Assembly: GCA_030639985.1 (NCBI GenBank)
Contig: DAOWKG010000084.1
Span: 1 to 18,493, forward strand
Reading direction: 5' to 3'
DNA: 18,493 nucleotides
From: Desulfuromonadaceae bacterium
Lineage (GTDB): Bacteria; Desulfobacterota; Desulfuromonadia; Desulfuromonadales; Geopsychrobacteraceae
Under the pieces are notes generated by a model. That model was not told the DNA's origin. It worked only from the letters and a program-made list of their open reading frames with translations, and made no database searches. The position numbers were made by a program, and so were the translations under genes. This document shows, one piece after another, positions 7,761-15,488 of this stretch (position 1 is its first letter; each line of letters begins with the position of its first letter).

Positions 7761-7841
7761 CAGTTGCCCTTTTAGGGCGCAGTTTTTTAGTTTTACAATC
7801 ATAAATCCCCAGATCGACCCTTACTAAAAGGGATATAACAA

Positions 7842-8627
7842 TTGAAACATTTGGATAATAATACACATACTACGACTCAACCTCTACTTGAGGTAAGTTC
7901 TGTAAGTCTCGAGTTAAGTCACCGCTTGTTACTTGAAAACATCAATTTAAAAAGTAATCGTGGTGAGATTTTAACTGTCATTGGCCCTAATGGTGCGGGA
8001 AAAACTACCTTATTGAGGGTCGCTCTTGGATTATTGCAACCAACCAGTGGTAGCGTCAACCGGCAACCAAATCTAACAATTGGTTATATGCCGCAAAAGC
8101 TCCAACTTGATCCAACTTTTCCCTTAACGGTTCGAAGGTTGTTGACACTTGCCTGTAACGACAAGCAAAAACAAATTTTGCCGTTACTGCAAGAAGTCGG
8201 CGCTGCCCAGGTTATTGATGCCGAAATGCAGCACCTTTCTGGCGGCGAACTCCAACGGGTGATGTTAGCGAGAGCATTGGTACGGGAACCGAACTTGCTG
8301 GTTCTGGACGAACCGGTACAAGGAGTTGATGTCCATGGACAAGTTGAACTCTATCAATTAATCTCCAGAATTCGGGATCAACGTGGTTGTGCGGTTTTGA
8401 TGGTATCTCACGATCTCCATCTGGTGATGGCAGCAACCGATCGGGTTCTTTGCCTGAATCGACACATCTGTTGTAGTGGCACCCCCGAAGCGGTTACCAA
8501 CGATCCGGCGTTTGTAGAACTGTTCGGAGCTGCGGCAGTACAATCATTGGCCATCTATGTCCACGATCCCAATCATAACCACGGTCACTGCAAATCGTGC
8601 GCCCAAAGAGACCAGCAAAATGGATGA
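7842..8627 (+). CDS. znuC: Zinc ABC transporter ATP-binding protein ZnuC, 261 aa
   Basis: ATPase that drives zinc import through ZnuB. Motifs in order: Walker [10 protein letters not shown] (48-56), Q-loop region (YMPQKL), signature LSGGE (132-136), Walker B LLVLDE (152-157), and the H-loop His190 (MVSHD). The start is a TTG, since no ATG or GTG lies in a suitable place; GGGA lies 8 nt before it, and the ABC domain starts only about 14 residues later. The last 21 residues (241-261) form a short His/Cys-rich tail ([13 protein letters not shown]), a likely metal-binding appendage. The stop overlaps the znuB start by 8 bp, so the two are translationally coupled. Confidence 0.93.
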   Translation: MKHLDNNTHTTTQPLLEVSSVSLELSHRLLLENINLKSNRGEILTVIGPNGAGKTTLLRVALGLLQPTSGSVNRQPNLTIGYMPQKLQLDPTFPLTVRRLLTLACNDKQKQILPLLQEVGAAQVIDAEMQHLSGGELQRVMLARALVREPNLLVLDEPVQGVDVHGQVELYQLISRIRDQRGCAVLMVSHDLHLVMAATDRVLCLNRHICCSGTPEAVTNDPAFVELFGAAAVQSLAIYVHDPNHNHGHCKSCAQRDQQNG

Positions 8628-9405
8628 TTTTTTAATCAAAGCCTTAGTGGGTGGACTTGGAGTTGCACTGGTAGCTGGCCCGTTTGGTTCATTCGTGGTC
8701 TGGCGCCGCTTGGCATATTTTGGCGATACCCTGGCCCATTCAGCACTTCTTGGGGTAGCCCTCGGCTTCATGCTGCAAATTAACCTTACGATTGGAATCA
8801 TCGTTATCTGCCAAATACTTGCCATTCTGCTGTTTTACAGCCAACGCCAACGCCAACTGGCCAGTGATACAATGCTGGGAATTTTTGCCCACGGGGCCCT
8901 TTCACTGGGATTGGTATCGTTAGCGTTCATGGAGAATGTCCGGATAGATCTGGTCGCGTACCTGTTCGGTGATATCCTCGCCATTAGCAACAGTGACCTC
9001 GGCTGGATTTTTGGTGGCGGCGGTGCGGCGCTGGCAATATTGCTCTGGCTCTGGAAACCGTTACTGGCAATTACCATCCACGAAGATCTGGCCCGGGTCG
9101 AGGGGATTGCAGTTGACCGGATCAACTGGATATTTTTAGGTCTTATCGCTTTGATTGTAGCGGTAATGATGAAGGTAGTCGGGATGTTACTGGTAACGGC
9201 GCTGTTAATTATCCCTGCTGCTACCGCCAGACGATTTTCCGGTAGCCCTGAAACAATGGCGTTACTAGCCAGCCTGCTTGGCTGCCTGGCCGTTGCTGGT
9301 GGGTTGCTCGGTTCGTTCCAATGGGATACCCCGACGGGGCCAACCATTGTTGTAACCGCTTGCCTGCTATTCACCGTTGGACTGTTGCTGCCTAAAAAAT
9401 CATAA
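8620..9405 (+). CDS. znuB: Zinc ABC transporter permease ZnuB, 261 aa
   Basis: Inner-membrane permease of the ABC-3 family that forms the zinc channel. It is highly hydrophobic with about eight or nine membrane helices. Family hallmarks include [30 protein letters not shown] near the N-terminus and [10 protein letters not shown], the cytoplasmic contact loop for the ATPase. The end is [19 protein letters not shown] followed by hydrophobic helices. The ATG at 8620 is preferred over the one at 8557. It overlaps the znuC stop (8625-8627) as expected for coupling, and the product then begins with the conserved membrane region. The gene ends 6 bp inside the convergent hydrolase gene. Confidence 0.93.
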   Translation: MDDFLIKALVGGLGVALVAGPFGSFVVWRRLAYFGDTLAHSALLGVALGFMLQINLTIGIIVICQILAILLFYSQRQRQLASDTMLGIFAHGALSLGLVSLAFMENVRIDLVAYLFGDILAISNSDLGWIFGGGGAALAILLWLWKPLLAITIHEDLARVEGIAVDRINWIFLGLIALIVAVMMKVVGMLLVTALLIIPAATARRFSGSPETMALLASLLGCLAVAGGLLGSFQWDTPTGPTIVVTACLLFTVGLLLPKKS

Positions 9406-10149
9406 CTCCAGCAGATCACCATCGCTTAACATTTCAAATTCAAGCGGCTGCCGCTGAGTTAACATTTCGGGACCCATATGGGTCAGAACAATCCATTTAC
9501 TCGCCAACTTATTGCGCTGTTTCAGCAGGGTTTGATAATCCAAATGTGATGGTATCGGTTGATCGTAGGCAAAACACTCAGCAATCAACAAATCACTCCC
9601 TTGAGACAGCGGAATCAAATTGTCAGTCCATTCGGTATCACCAGTATAACTGACCACTTTATCCTGAATCTCAACCCTGACTCCATAGGCATGCTTGCTG
9701 CCGCCATGTTCAACTCGAAAACATTTTATTGTAGCCGAATTGACTAATTCAGATTGTTGCGGATTCAGCTGTCGATATTCAACCGGAAAAGGGAGCCGAT
9801 TACGAACCAACCCAGGATAAAAAGCTTCAGCTACTTTTTCGACCCGCTGCTGCAACCCCGGTGGACCAATAATAGTCAAAGGTCTGGTACGCTGGCTGAC
9901 ATATTTTCCTTCGAGAAACAGATATGGCACCCCACCAAAATGATCACCATGGAGGTGGCTGATTATAACAGTATCAATCTCAACCGGATTAATCCCCCAC
10001 TGCCGCATACCAATCAAACTGGAACAGCCACAATCGAGCAACAACTGACCACCACAATATTTAAGATGGTAACAACTTTGCAATCTTCCGCCACTACCAA
10101 AAGCATCACCAGTACCAAGACAGCGCAGTTTTATGGGTTTATCTGCCAT
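9400..10149 (-). CDS. Metallo-beta-lactamase-fold hydrolase, RNase Z-like, 249 aa
   Basis: Cytoplasmic dinuclear-metal hydrolase. The fold starts with LRCLGTGDAF and carries the full ligand set: HxHxDH (H65-L-H67-G-D69-H70), H148 (RVEHGG), D171 (YTGDTEW) and H224 (VLTHMG). GTGDAFGSGGR and SYTGDTEW are typical of the RNase Z / ElaC / PhnP branch. It is shorter than tRNase Z and I see no clear exosite arm, so tRNA 3'-processing is not shown; a phosphodiesterase role is equally possible. AAGGGA lies 8 nt before the ATG. Its 3' end overlaps znuB by 6 bp tail-to-tail. It faces away from the antiporter gene across a 106-bp spacer. Confidence 0.88.
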   Translation of the reverse strand: MADKPIKLRCLGTGDAFGSGGRLQSCYHLKYCGGQLLLDCGCSSLIGMRQWGINPVEIDTVIISHLHGDHFGGVPYLFLEGKYVSQRTRPLTIIGPPGLQQRVEKVAEAFYPGLVRNRLPFPVEYRQLNPQQSELVNSATIKCFRVEHGGSKHAYGVRVEIQDKVVSYTGDTEWTDNLIPLSQGSDLLIAECFAYDQPIPSHLDYQTLLKQRNKLASKWIVLTHMGPEMLTQRQPLEFEMLSDGDLLEL

Positions 10150-10188
10150 ATGTATTTTCCCTTAATTATGACCAAATCATACCGGTAA

Positions 10189-10257
10189 ACATGGTAGTAT
10201 TACTATATACATGGTACTGAACAGCATCATTACTCTAACATAACAATGGTTTACCAT
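10189..10257. promoter_or_regulatory. Repeated ATGGT motifs in the divergent promoter region
   Basis: ACATGGTA occurs at 10189-10196 and again at 10209-10216, exactly 20 bp apart (about two helix turns). A further inverted pair, ATGGT-TT-ACCAT (10246-10257), covers the bases just before and into the antiporter ATG at 10256. Together these give four ATGGT half-sites in about 70 bp between two divergent genes. They could be operator sites, but no regulator is identified. Confidence 0.3.
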
Positions 10258-11992
10258 GCCCACAGAATCATTTCAGATCCTTTCGGCTCTGGCAATTATT
10301 TTACTGGCGGCACTGATTGGTGGTCGCTTTGCCTCCCTATGCCGAATCCCTCGGGTAACCGGCTATCTCCTTGCGGGACTCTTGATCGGGCCCTCCTTTG
10401 CCCACCTTTTTCACTTGCCACAACTGGTCTCACGTGCGGCCCTGAATGAACTCAGGTTGTTCTCAGATATTGCCCTGGCACTAATCCTGATGAATATTGG
10501 TGCCCAGTTACGCACCGAAAACTTGCGCCGCTGGAAGCAACGAATCATCATTTTTTCGCTTACCGAAGCAATCCTCACCGGAGTCCTGGTAGGTGCTGCA
10601 ATCTATTTAGTTAACCAGTTTGTGGTACTGCAAACCATTAGCGGCTACAACCTGCAAAAATCGTCACTTCTGTTCGCAATCTTTACCGGCACCATCAGTA
10701 TTGCCACTGCACCAGCAGCAACCTTAATGGTGGTACGAGAATATGAAGCAGAAGGACCGATCACCAAACTGGTACTGACGTTGGTCAGTATGAATAATTT
10801 GATCTCGGTCTTTGCTTTTTCTATCGCTGCACAATTGTTGGTTTCGCCATCTGGCGGTATCGGTTCCATACTCTACCAATTATGTGTCCCACTGCTGCTG
10901 GGAAGTTTCTTCGGCGTAATCATGTCGCTCTGGCCACAACGGATGGAACTGCCTAGCGAGCACAAAATTCTCCTCCTCGGCGGGGTAACTGCTGTTGCCG
11001 TTATCAGTCGGGTTCTGGGGCTGGAACCGCTCCTTTCGTGTCTCGCCCTGGGGATGATTCTTGCCGACAGTTCCCCCCGTTGGACGCGGATGGTAAAAGC
11101 CTTAAGTGAAATTGATTACCCCCTTTATGTTATCTTTTTCGTCCTCGCCGGGGCAAATCTCCACATCGATACTCTGGCCCATATCGGCCTGCTTGGGGTA
11201 GCATATGTTGTCGCCCGAACCAGTGGAAAAATAGTTGGTGCATATCTGGGTGCCCGCTGGGGAACCTTCGGCCAACGGGAACAACGCTGGGTCGGCATGA
11301 CCCTGCTGGCACAAGCAGGAATGGCGATTGGGCTGGCAGCAACTCTGGCACAAAATTGGCCCGAAGGTGGCAAGCTGATTGAAACGATAATTCTCGGCTC
11401 GGTAGTTATATTTGAATTAATCGGACCATTAGCGGTGCGCTGTGGCCTGGTCAAAGCTGGTGAAGTGCCAATTCTGTCACTGTTACGTAAACGGGCACCA
11501 CAAAGCGGTATGGAAGGGTTTCATAGCGTTGCGAACCATTTTCGCAGTAACATTGGTCTACCTGCGGGGCACAAACTCGATGATCCGGGTGACATTCTGG
11601 TACGTCATATCATGCGCCTCAACGTCGAAACAATCCACCACGGCGCCCCATTCCAGGAACTGTTGAATGTTATCGCTCACAGTCGCTACGACCGGTTTCC
11701 CGTTGTCGATGACGAACAGAACTTTGTCGGCATCATCAACTATACCGAAATTCGTAACCTGCTATTCGATCCATCGCTCTCAGATCTACTCGTCGCCCGT
11801 GATCTGGTTTCATCAGCACACCACTCGATTCCACCTGACACTCCCCTGCGTGAAGCACTGAAAACATTGCAAAAAAAACGCAACATCAGCTATTTTCCGG
11901 TTATCGATCCCGATGAACCAAAAAAACTCCTGGGGATTCTAAGTCAGAATGATGTCCTGGCGGCATTCAGGCGTTTGAATCTGGATGATTGA
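10256..11992 (+). CDS. KefB-type cation/proton antiporter with two CBS domains, 578 aa
   Basis: CPA2-family monovalent cation:proton exchanger of the inner membrane. Residues about 5-385 form a run of about 12 membrane helices, with CRIPRVTGYLLAGLLIGP and LNELRLFSDIALALILMNIG typical of Na+/H+ exchanger domains. The soluble C-terminal part has two CBS modules: about 448-505 (DILVRHIMRLNVETI...RFPVVDDEQNFVGIINYTEI) and about 510-575 (VARDLVSSAHHSI...YFPVIDPDEPKKLLGILSQND). Paired CBS domains usually bind adenine nucleotides and gate transport. There is no TrkA-N (RCK) domain as in KefB/KefC. The start is fixed by an in-frame stop 15 bp upstream; no Shine-Dalgarno is visible. Ion choice (Na+ or K+) cannot be told. 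Confidence 0.9.
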   Translation: MPTESFQILSALAIILLAALIGGRFASLCRIPRVTGYLLAGLLIGPSFAHLFHLPQLVSRAALNELRLFSDIALALILMNIGAQLRTENLRRWKQRIIIFSLTEAILTGVLVGAAIYLVNQFVVLQTISGYNLQKSSLLFAIFTGTISIATAPAATLMVVREYEAEGPITKLVLTLVSMNNLISVFAFSIAAQLLVSPSGGIGSILYQLCVPLLLGSFFGVIMSLWPQRMELPSEHKILLLGGVTAVAVISRVLGLEPLLSCLALGMILADSSPRWTRMVKALSEIDYPLYVIFFVLAGANLHIDTLAHIGLLGVAYVVARTSGKIVGAYLGARWGTFGQREQRWVGMTLLAQAGMAIGLAATLAQNWPEGGKLIETIILGSVVIFELIGPLAVRCGLVKAGEVPILSLLRKRAPQSGMEGFHSVANHFRSNIGLPAGHKLDDPGDILVRHIMRLNVETIHHGAPFQELLNVIAHSRYDRFPVVDDEQNFVGIINYTEIRNLLFDPSLSDLLVARDLVSSAHHSIPPDTPLREALKTLQKKRNISYFPVIDPDEPKKLLGILSQNDVLAAFRRLNLDD

Positions 11993-12160
11993 GCGGTAAA
12001 ATTTCTCTGCTGGCAACATATTAACAAGATCAAGGTCGCGGGGTTGCGCCCCCGCTCGGCGCCTTACTCTTTTGGCATACCACAAAAGAGTAAGCAGAAA
12101 AGGGTACCCGAACTCCTTGCCCGCCAATGGCAGGTTCCCTCCATGAATAACTGCTTTGAG

Positions 12161-12205
12161 GAGCGGCAAAAACTCGCTACGCTCAAACATTTGCCGCTCT
12201 TTTTC
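12161..12205. terminator. Hairpin with T-rich tail, possible terminator for the antiporter gene
   Basis: GAGCGGCAAA (12161-12170) pairs perfectly with TTTGCCGCTC (12190-12199), followed by TTTTTCTC on the + strand. The loop is long (19 nt), so efficiency is doubtful. It lies 170 bp past the antiporter stop and is part of the palindrome array. Confidence 0.35.
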
Positions 12206-12510
12206 TCAAATCAGCTGTTCAGACTTAAAGGTTTTGACTTTTTCGCCATTAGAGACGTTTACGTCTCGTTAGGCGATGAATCGCTCAACCAGTTTATCTG
12301 TGCGACTCCTTTATTCATGCCCGTAACAATACCGAAAAGACGCCACGCAGCCGATAAGCTATTCACAAAATTCCCCATTGAAATATCGTAGCAACTCGCG
12401 CGAAAGAAATAAAAAGAGTTTCTTTTGCTTGCGTTTTCTTTGCGATCAAAGAAAATGAAGTCGGCTGTCGGTCCGAAAACCGACGACCCTAAGATTCAGA
12501 CTATTAAACA

Positions 12511-12549
12511 CATTCGGGGAACACATACCAAGTACATGTCCCCCGAATG
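12511..12549. repeat. Large stem-loop inside the palindrome array
   Basis: CATTCGGGG (12511-12519) pairs with CCCCGAATG (12541-12549). After a one-base mismatch, ACA (12521-12523) pairs with TGT (12537-12539). The loop region contains TACCAAGTACATG. GGGGACA-type stems like this are common in repeats linked to REP-associated (Y1-type) transposases, which is a class-level analogy only. Confidence 0.5.
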
Positions 12550-12624
12550 GTGCTGGTTCGCACCGTAAAATCCTGGGACAGCCCCCATACGTGGAGAGTC
12601 CCGGTTTTGCTGCTACCTACCTTT

Positions 12625-13425
12625 TCAACTTTTTGCCAAATACTTCTTTGCCGCTTCAGCTTGAGTTGAATCGGGATACGCCTCAATCAATTTCTGCATA
12701 GTCGTTCGAGCATTTTCACCATCACCAAGAGCATTAAAAGCCAACGCCTGTTTCAACATCGCCGCTGGTGCTTTTGAATGGGAAGCAAACTTGCTGATAA
12801 CATCTTGAAGCTGCAATATCGACTTTTCATATTGCTTCTCACCATAAAAAGCTTCGCCAATCCAGTACAAAGAGTTCACGTATAAGTCGTGATCGGGGTA
12901 CTTTTGGGAGAATGATTCCAGCATCTTCCGGCCGGGAACATATTCTTTTTTATTTCGGATCAGATCAATAGCCTCCTGATAAAGCTGTTCCGCTGTCAAT
13001 TCTGGAGCGGTTTCTGGTTTTTTTGCCGCTACAGGAGCCGCCGCAGTTCCCTGACTGGAACCCGGTTTTTCTAACTCCGCCAGTCGGTTTTCAAGTGCGT
13101 TTAACTGTAACCCGAGATCATCTTTGATCAGCGATAATTCATCAGCCAGAGCCCGATTGTCCTGGCTCAAATCATCAATCCTGCCGTTTACCGACTGAAA
13201 CTCCACCCGCAAGTTATCAAGCCCGGCCAGCGACTCCGCAACTTGTAACTGCTGGTTCTCGGAACCCGCTAACGTCGATTGGGAAGAATCTGCTTTCTGT
13301 ACTTCTAATTGCGCCAAACGCCGCTTCATCTGCTCCAGATCCATCTCCATTCGCAACTGATTTTGACTTGGGGGCATACACCCGCTCAACAACGACAAAC
13401 CAAGTAATACCATTATGAAACGCAT
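12625..13425 (-). CDS. cpoB: Cell division coordinator CpoB (YbgF-like), lipoprotein with TPR repeats, 266 aa
   Basis: Last gene of the Tol-Pal cluster. In E. coli, CpoB links Tol activity and peptidoglycan synthesis by PBP1B during constriction. The lipobox LLSGC with C16 marks lipid attachment, whereas E. coli CpoB is soluble in the periplasm. A long coiled coil (about 22-110) is followed by a low-complexity Ala/Pro linker. The C-terminal YbgF domain has TPR units (about 147-265: QLYQEAIDLI...NSLYWIGEAFYGEKQYEKSI...ALAFNALGDGENA). The ribosome site GGGAGGA lies about 6 nt before the ATG. A strong intrinsic terminator separates it from pal, so it needs read-through or its own promoter. Confidence 0.93.
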   Translation of the reverse strand: MRFIMVLLGLSLLSGCMPPSQNQLRMEMDLEQMKRRLAQLEVQKADSSQSTLAGSENQQLQVAESLAGLDNLRVEFQSVNGRIDDLSQDNRALADELSLIKDDLGLQLNALENRLAELEKPGSSQGTAAAPVAAKKPETAPELTAEQLYQEAIDLIRNKKEYVPGRKMLESFSQKYPDHDLYVNSLYWIGEAFYGEKQYEKSILQLQDVISKFASHSKAPAAMLKQALAFNALGDGENARTTMQKLIEAYPDSTQAEAAKKYLAKS

Positions 13426-13454
13426 CTGTTTTCCTCCCGATTTAGAGCCGAAAC

Positions 13455-13499
13455 AAAAAGAGCCGCTCTTTCACCGATATTGCGATGAAAGAGCGGCTC
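13455..13499 (-). terminator. Strong intrinsic terminator between pal and cpoB
   Basis: On the - strand a perfect 14-bp stem (13486-13499 with 13460-13473) with a 12-nt loop is followed by TTTTTGTTT (13459-13451). It starts about 22 bp after the pal stop and ends about 35 bp before cpoB. This is the right orientation to stop transcription from pal. Confidence 0.88.
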
Positions 13500-13520
13500 C
13501 AAGCAATTTACAAAAATTGA

Positions 13521-14063
13521 CTACCGCTTGACTTTAAAGTTAGCCCGACGATTTTGAGCCCATGCTGCTTTAGTGCTGGCAGGATCAATTGGCATCTCTT
13601 CGCCGTATGAAATTACACTCATACGATCAGCGCCAACGCCAAGTGAAACCAGATAGCTCTTAGCTGCCAAAGCACGCTTTTCACCCAATGCCAAGTTGTA
13701 CTCGTCAGAACCACGCTCATCACAGTGGCCTTCGATCAAAATCTTAACTGCAGGGGCAGCGGTCAAAAGCTCGCCATTAACTACCAAAACAGCTTTGGCA
13801 ACATCGGTCAGAACATACTGATCAAAATCAAATTGAATCCGCACCAGACCGTTGGCAGCAGCAAGCTCAGCAGCTCTTGCAAGGGCAGCCGCATCATCTT
13901 TAACATCTTTTTCTACAACAACTGCAGGTTGTTGCTGTTTTAGTTCAACCTTAGTGGTCTCTTCAGTTAGCCCTTCATCTTTAGCTGGTGTCTTGGCACA
14001 ACCAGATACCAACAGGGACATAGCAAATAGCATCACCATAACGGTAATAGTAGTTTTTTTCAT
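13521..14063 (-). CDS. pal: Peptidoglycan-associated lipoprotein Pal, 180 aa
   Basis: Outer-membrane lipoprotein that binds peptidoglycan and TolB and helps constrict the outer membrane at division. The signal peptide ends in lipobox VSGC with C22. A short charged and Ala-rich spacer (about 25-75) leads to an OmpA-like domain (about 80-180). That domain carries the peptidoglycan-binding core ILIEGHCDERGSDEYNLALGEKRA, where the Asp and Arg contact diaminopimelate in this family, and the ending AQNRRANFKVKR. The ATG at 14063 is preferred over 14084: AAAGGAG lies 9 nt before it and the product then starts with the signal peptide. It has a promoter in the 126-bp gap after tolB and a terminator after its stop, so it may be mainly monocistronic. 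Confidence 0.95.
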   Translation of the reverse strand: MKKTTITVMVMLFAMSLLVSGCAKTPAKDEGLTEETTKVELKQQQPAVVVEKDVKDDAAALARAAELAAANGLVRIQFDFDQYVLTDVAKAVLVVNGELLTAAPAVKILIEGHCDERGSDEYNLALGEKRALAAKSYLVSLGVGADRMSVISYGEEMPIDPASTKAAWAQNRRANFKVKR

Positions 14064-14133
14064 GATCAGCCACTCCTTTCGCATCAGCGATTTAAATTAT
14101 CAAAATTTATGTTCAATTTCTAACATTCGAGTC

Positions 14134-14161
14134 ATTATACAGAAGCCTGAAACAAAAACAA
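14134..14161 (-). promoter_or_regulatory. Probable sigma70 promoter of pal
   Basis: On the - strand TTGTTT (14161-14156) and a perfect TATAAT (14139-14134) are 16 bp apart. A start near 14127 would give a leader of about 64 nt with the ribosome site at its end. It lies in the only sizeable gap of the tolQRAB-pal run. Confidence 0.65.
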
Positions 14162-14189
14162 CTCCGTTTTATATCCTGAGACATTGCGA

Positions 14190-15488
14190 CTACCAACTCC
14201 CAGACCAAGCCGGATGGGAATCATTGCTACCGGGGGCCGAAATCTTTTTCCTGCCGGTACCATCAGCACGCATAATCCAGATCGATTTCTTTTTGTGGAG
14301 ATCGTAAGAATAGATCAAAAACCGCCCGTCCGGGCTCCAGCGAGGATGTTCTTTGCTTCCTTTGCCAAAAGTAATCTGGCGATCATCGCTGCCATCAGGA
14401 TTAATAGTAAAGATGTTAAAATTACCTTCTTCAAGGCGTGAATAGGCAATTCTGTCCCCCTTGGGACTCCAAGCGGGGGTCGCATTATATTTCCCCGCAT
14501 GGGTCAATCGAGTGACATCAAGGGTAAAGATATCGACAATAAAGATATTCGGGTTGCCACGCCGATCCGAGACAAAGGCAATTTCATTCCCCTTGGGGCT
14601 CCAACTCGGATCGACATCTATGCCATAATGGTTGGTCAGACGCCGGTGAATGGTACCGTCGGTACCCAACAGATAAATTTCCGAATTTTTATCTTTGGAA
14701 AGGGTCAACGCAATCTCACGACCATCGGGGCTATAACGACCACCAATATTGAGCCCCGGCTTCAGCGACAGGCGTGACTCCCGCCCGGTGTAAATTTCTT
14801 TACGAAAAAGATCGGGATTACCATTGCGGTAGGAGGTAAAAATGAATTCCTTCCGAGTCGGGGAAAAATCGGGGTTGAGAACAATAGAGCGATGACTGGT
14901 CATCTGCATCGAGTTATGACCATCAACATCCATCAGGTAGAGTTCCTTGCGCCCGGTACGTTTGGAAATATAAGCGATCTTGGTGGCAAAAGGCCCTTTT
15001 TCGCCGGTCAGACTTTTCAAAATTTGATCAGCAAATTTATGGGCGATGTTGCGAACATCGGTCAGCTTGCCAACATAGCGGCGACCCGTCAATAAGCGTT
15101 GAGTGATAACATCAAACAGGCGCAATTCGATCGTCAGCTTACCGCCATCGACCTTATAGCCCCCCTTGATCAAAGCATCGGCACCAAGCATCCGCCACTG
15201 GTAAAAATCGATCTCATTGCGGCGCAGGCCAAGCTTATCGGCATCACTTAAAAAAGCATCTGGATCTACCAGATCAAACAATCCCGCCAGCTCCAGATCG
15301 CCTTGTAGCGCTTGTTGAAATTCTTCGGCCAAACCAGGATAACCCGCCCCCATAGGCAGCAGATGAGTCGCGGCCAGGGGAATGGTCTGCTCACCTGGGG
15401 CACTGATCTCAATTCGGGCAGCAGAGGCAACCGAACTGAGCAAGCACAGCATAATAATACTAAAAATAAACGGTTTAAAATATCTCAT
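14190..15488 (-). CDS. tolB: Tol-Pal system beta-propeller protein TolB, 432 aa
   Basis: Periplasmic protein that cycles between Pal and TolA. A signal peptide (RYFKPFIFSIIMLCLLSSVASA) precedes the N-terminal TolB domain (about 25-165, ending near KFADQILKSLTG). A six-bladed propeller of WD40-like PD40 repeats follows, with repeated signatures such as NPDFSPTRKEFIF, GRYSPDGREIAL, DPSWSPKGNEIAF, TPAWSPKGDRIAY and HPRWSPDGRFLIY. The length is normal for TolB. I chose the ATG at 15488, whose A is the last base of the tolA stop (TGATG), rather than the GTG one codon earlier. The overlap implies translational coupling with tolA. Confidence 0.96.
   Translation of the reverse strand: MRYFKPFIFSIIMLCLLSSVASAARIEISAPGEQTIPLAATHLLPMGAGYPGLAEEFQQALQGDLELAGLFDLVDPDAFLSDADKLGLRRNEIDFYQWRMLGADALIKGGYKVDGGKLTIELRLFDVITQRLLTGRRYVGKLTDVRNIAHKFADQILKSLTGEKGPFATKIAYISKRTGRKELYLMDVDGHNSMQMTSHRSIVLNPDFSPTRKEFIFTSYRNGNPDLFRKEIYTGRESRLSLKPGLNIGGRYSPDGREIALTLSKDKNSEIYLLGTDGTIHRRLTNHYGIDVDPSWSPKGNEIAFVSDRRGNPNIFIVDIFTLDVTRLTHAGKYNATPAWSPKGDRIAYSRLEEGNFNIFTINPDGSDDRQITFGKGSKEHPRWSPDGRFLIYSYDLHKKKSIWIMRADGTGRKKISAPGSNDSHPAWSGSW

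Larger units (their letters stand above)
12038..12602. repeat. Probable composite REP/MITE-like interspersed element (array of stem-loops)
   Basis: Inverted repeats seen: 12038-12055 (6 bp, loop 6); 12064-12093 (11 bp perfect); 12161-12199 (10 bp perfect); 12243-12276 (5 bp outer, 7 bp inner); 12400-12430 (10 bp, one G-U); 12436-12457 (9 bp perfect, loop 4); 12469-12486 (5 bp); 12511-12549 (9+3 bp); 12549-12564 (5 bp); 12575-12602 (5 bp). Dense palindromes of this kind are typical of REP/BIME or MITE sequences present in many copies. Copy number cannot be tested from one window, so the class is inferred. Confidence 0.55.
11993..12624. other. 632-bp gene-free region rich in stem-loops
   Basis: No credible gene is present. 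The open frames here (12044-12391 on +, 11939-12190 on -) lack ribosome sites, have low-complexity composition, and run straight through palindromes. From 12038 to 12602 the sequence holds at least ten inverted repeats, listed in part below. It separates the 3' end of the antiporter gene (+) from the 3' end of cpoB (-), a typical landing place for REP/MITE-like elements. Confidence 0.75.

Noticed and set aside
7766..7778. GCCCT-TTT-AGGGC hairpin with later T run upstream of znuC, as a terminator or attenuator
   Set aside because: The stem is only 5 bp with a 3-nt loop and the T run is separated by several bases; nothing is known to be transcribed into it.
11939..12190. 83-aa open frame on the - strand starting MFERSEF
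   Set aside because: It overlaps the antiporter 3' end and a hairpin; FERSEF-type peptides commonly arise from translated repeats.
12044..12391. 115-aa open frame on the + strand in the gene-free region
   Set aside because: No ribosome site, no recognisable domain, and it runs through several palindromes; typical of chance frames in interspersed repeats.
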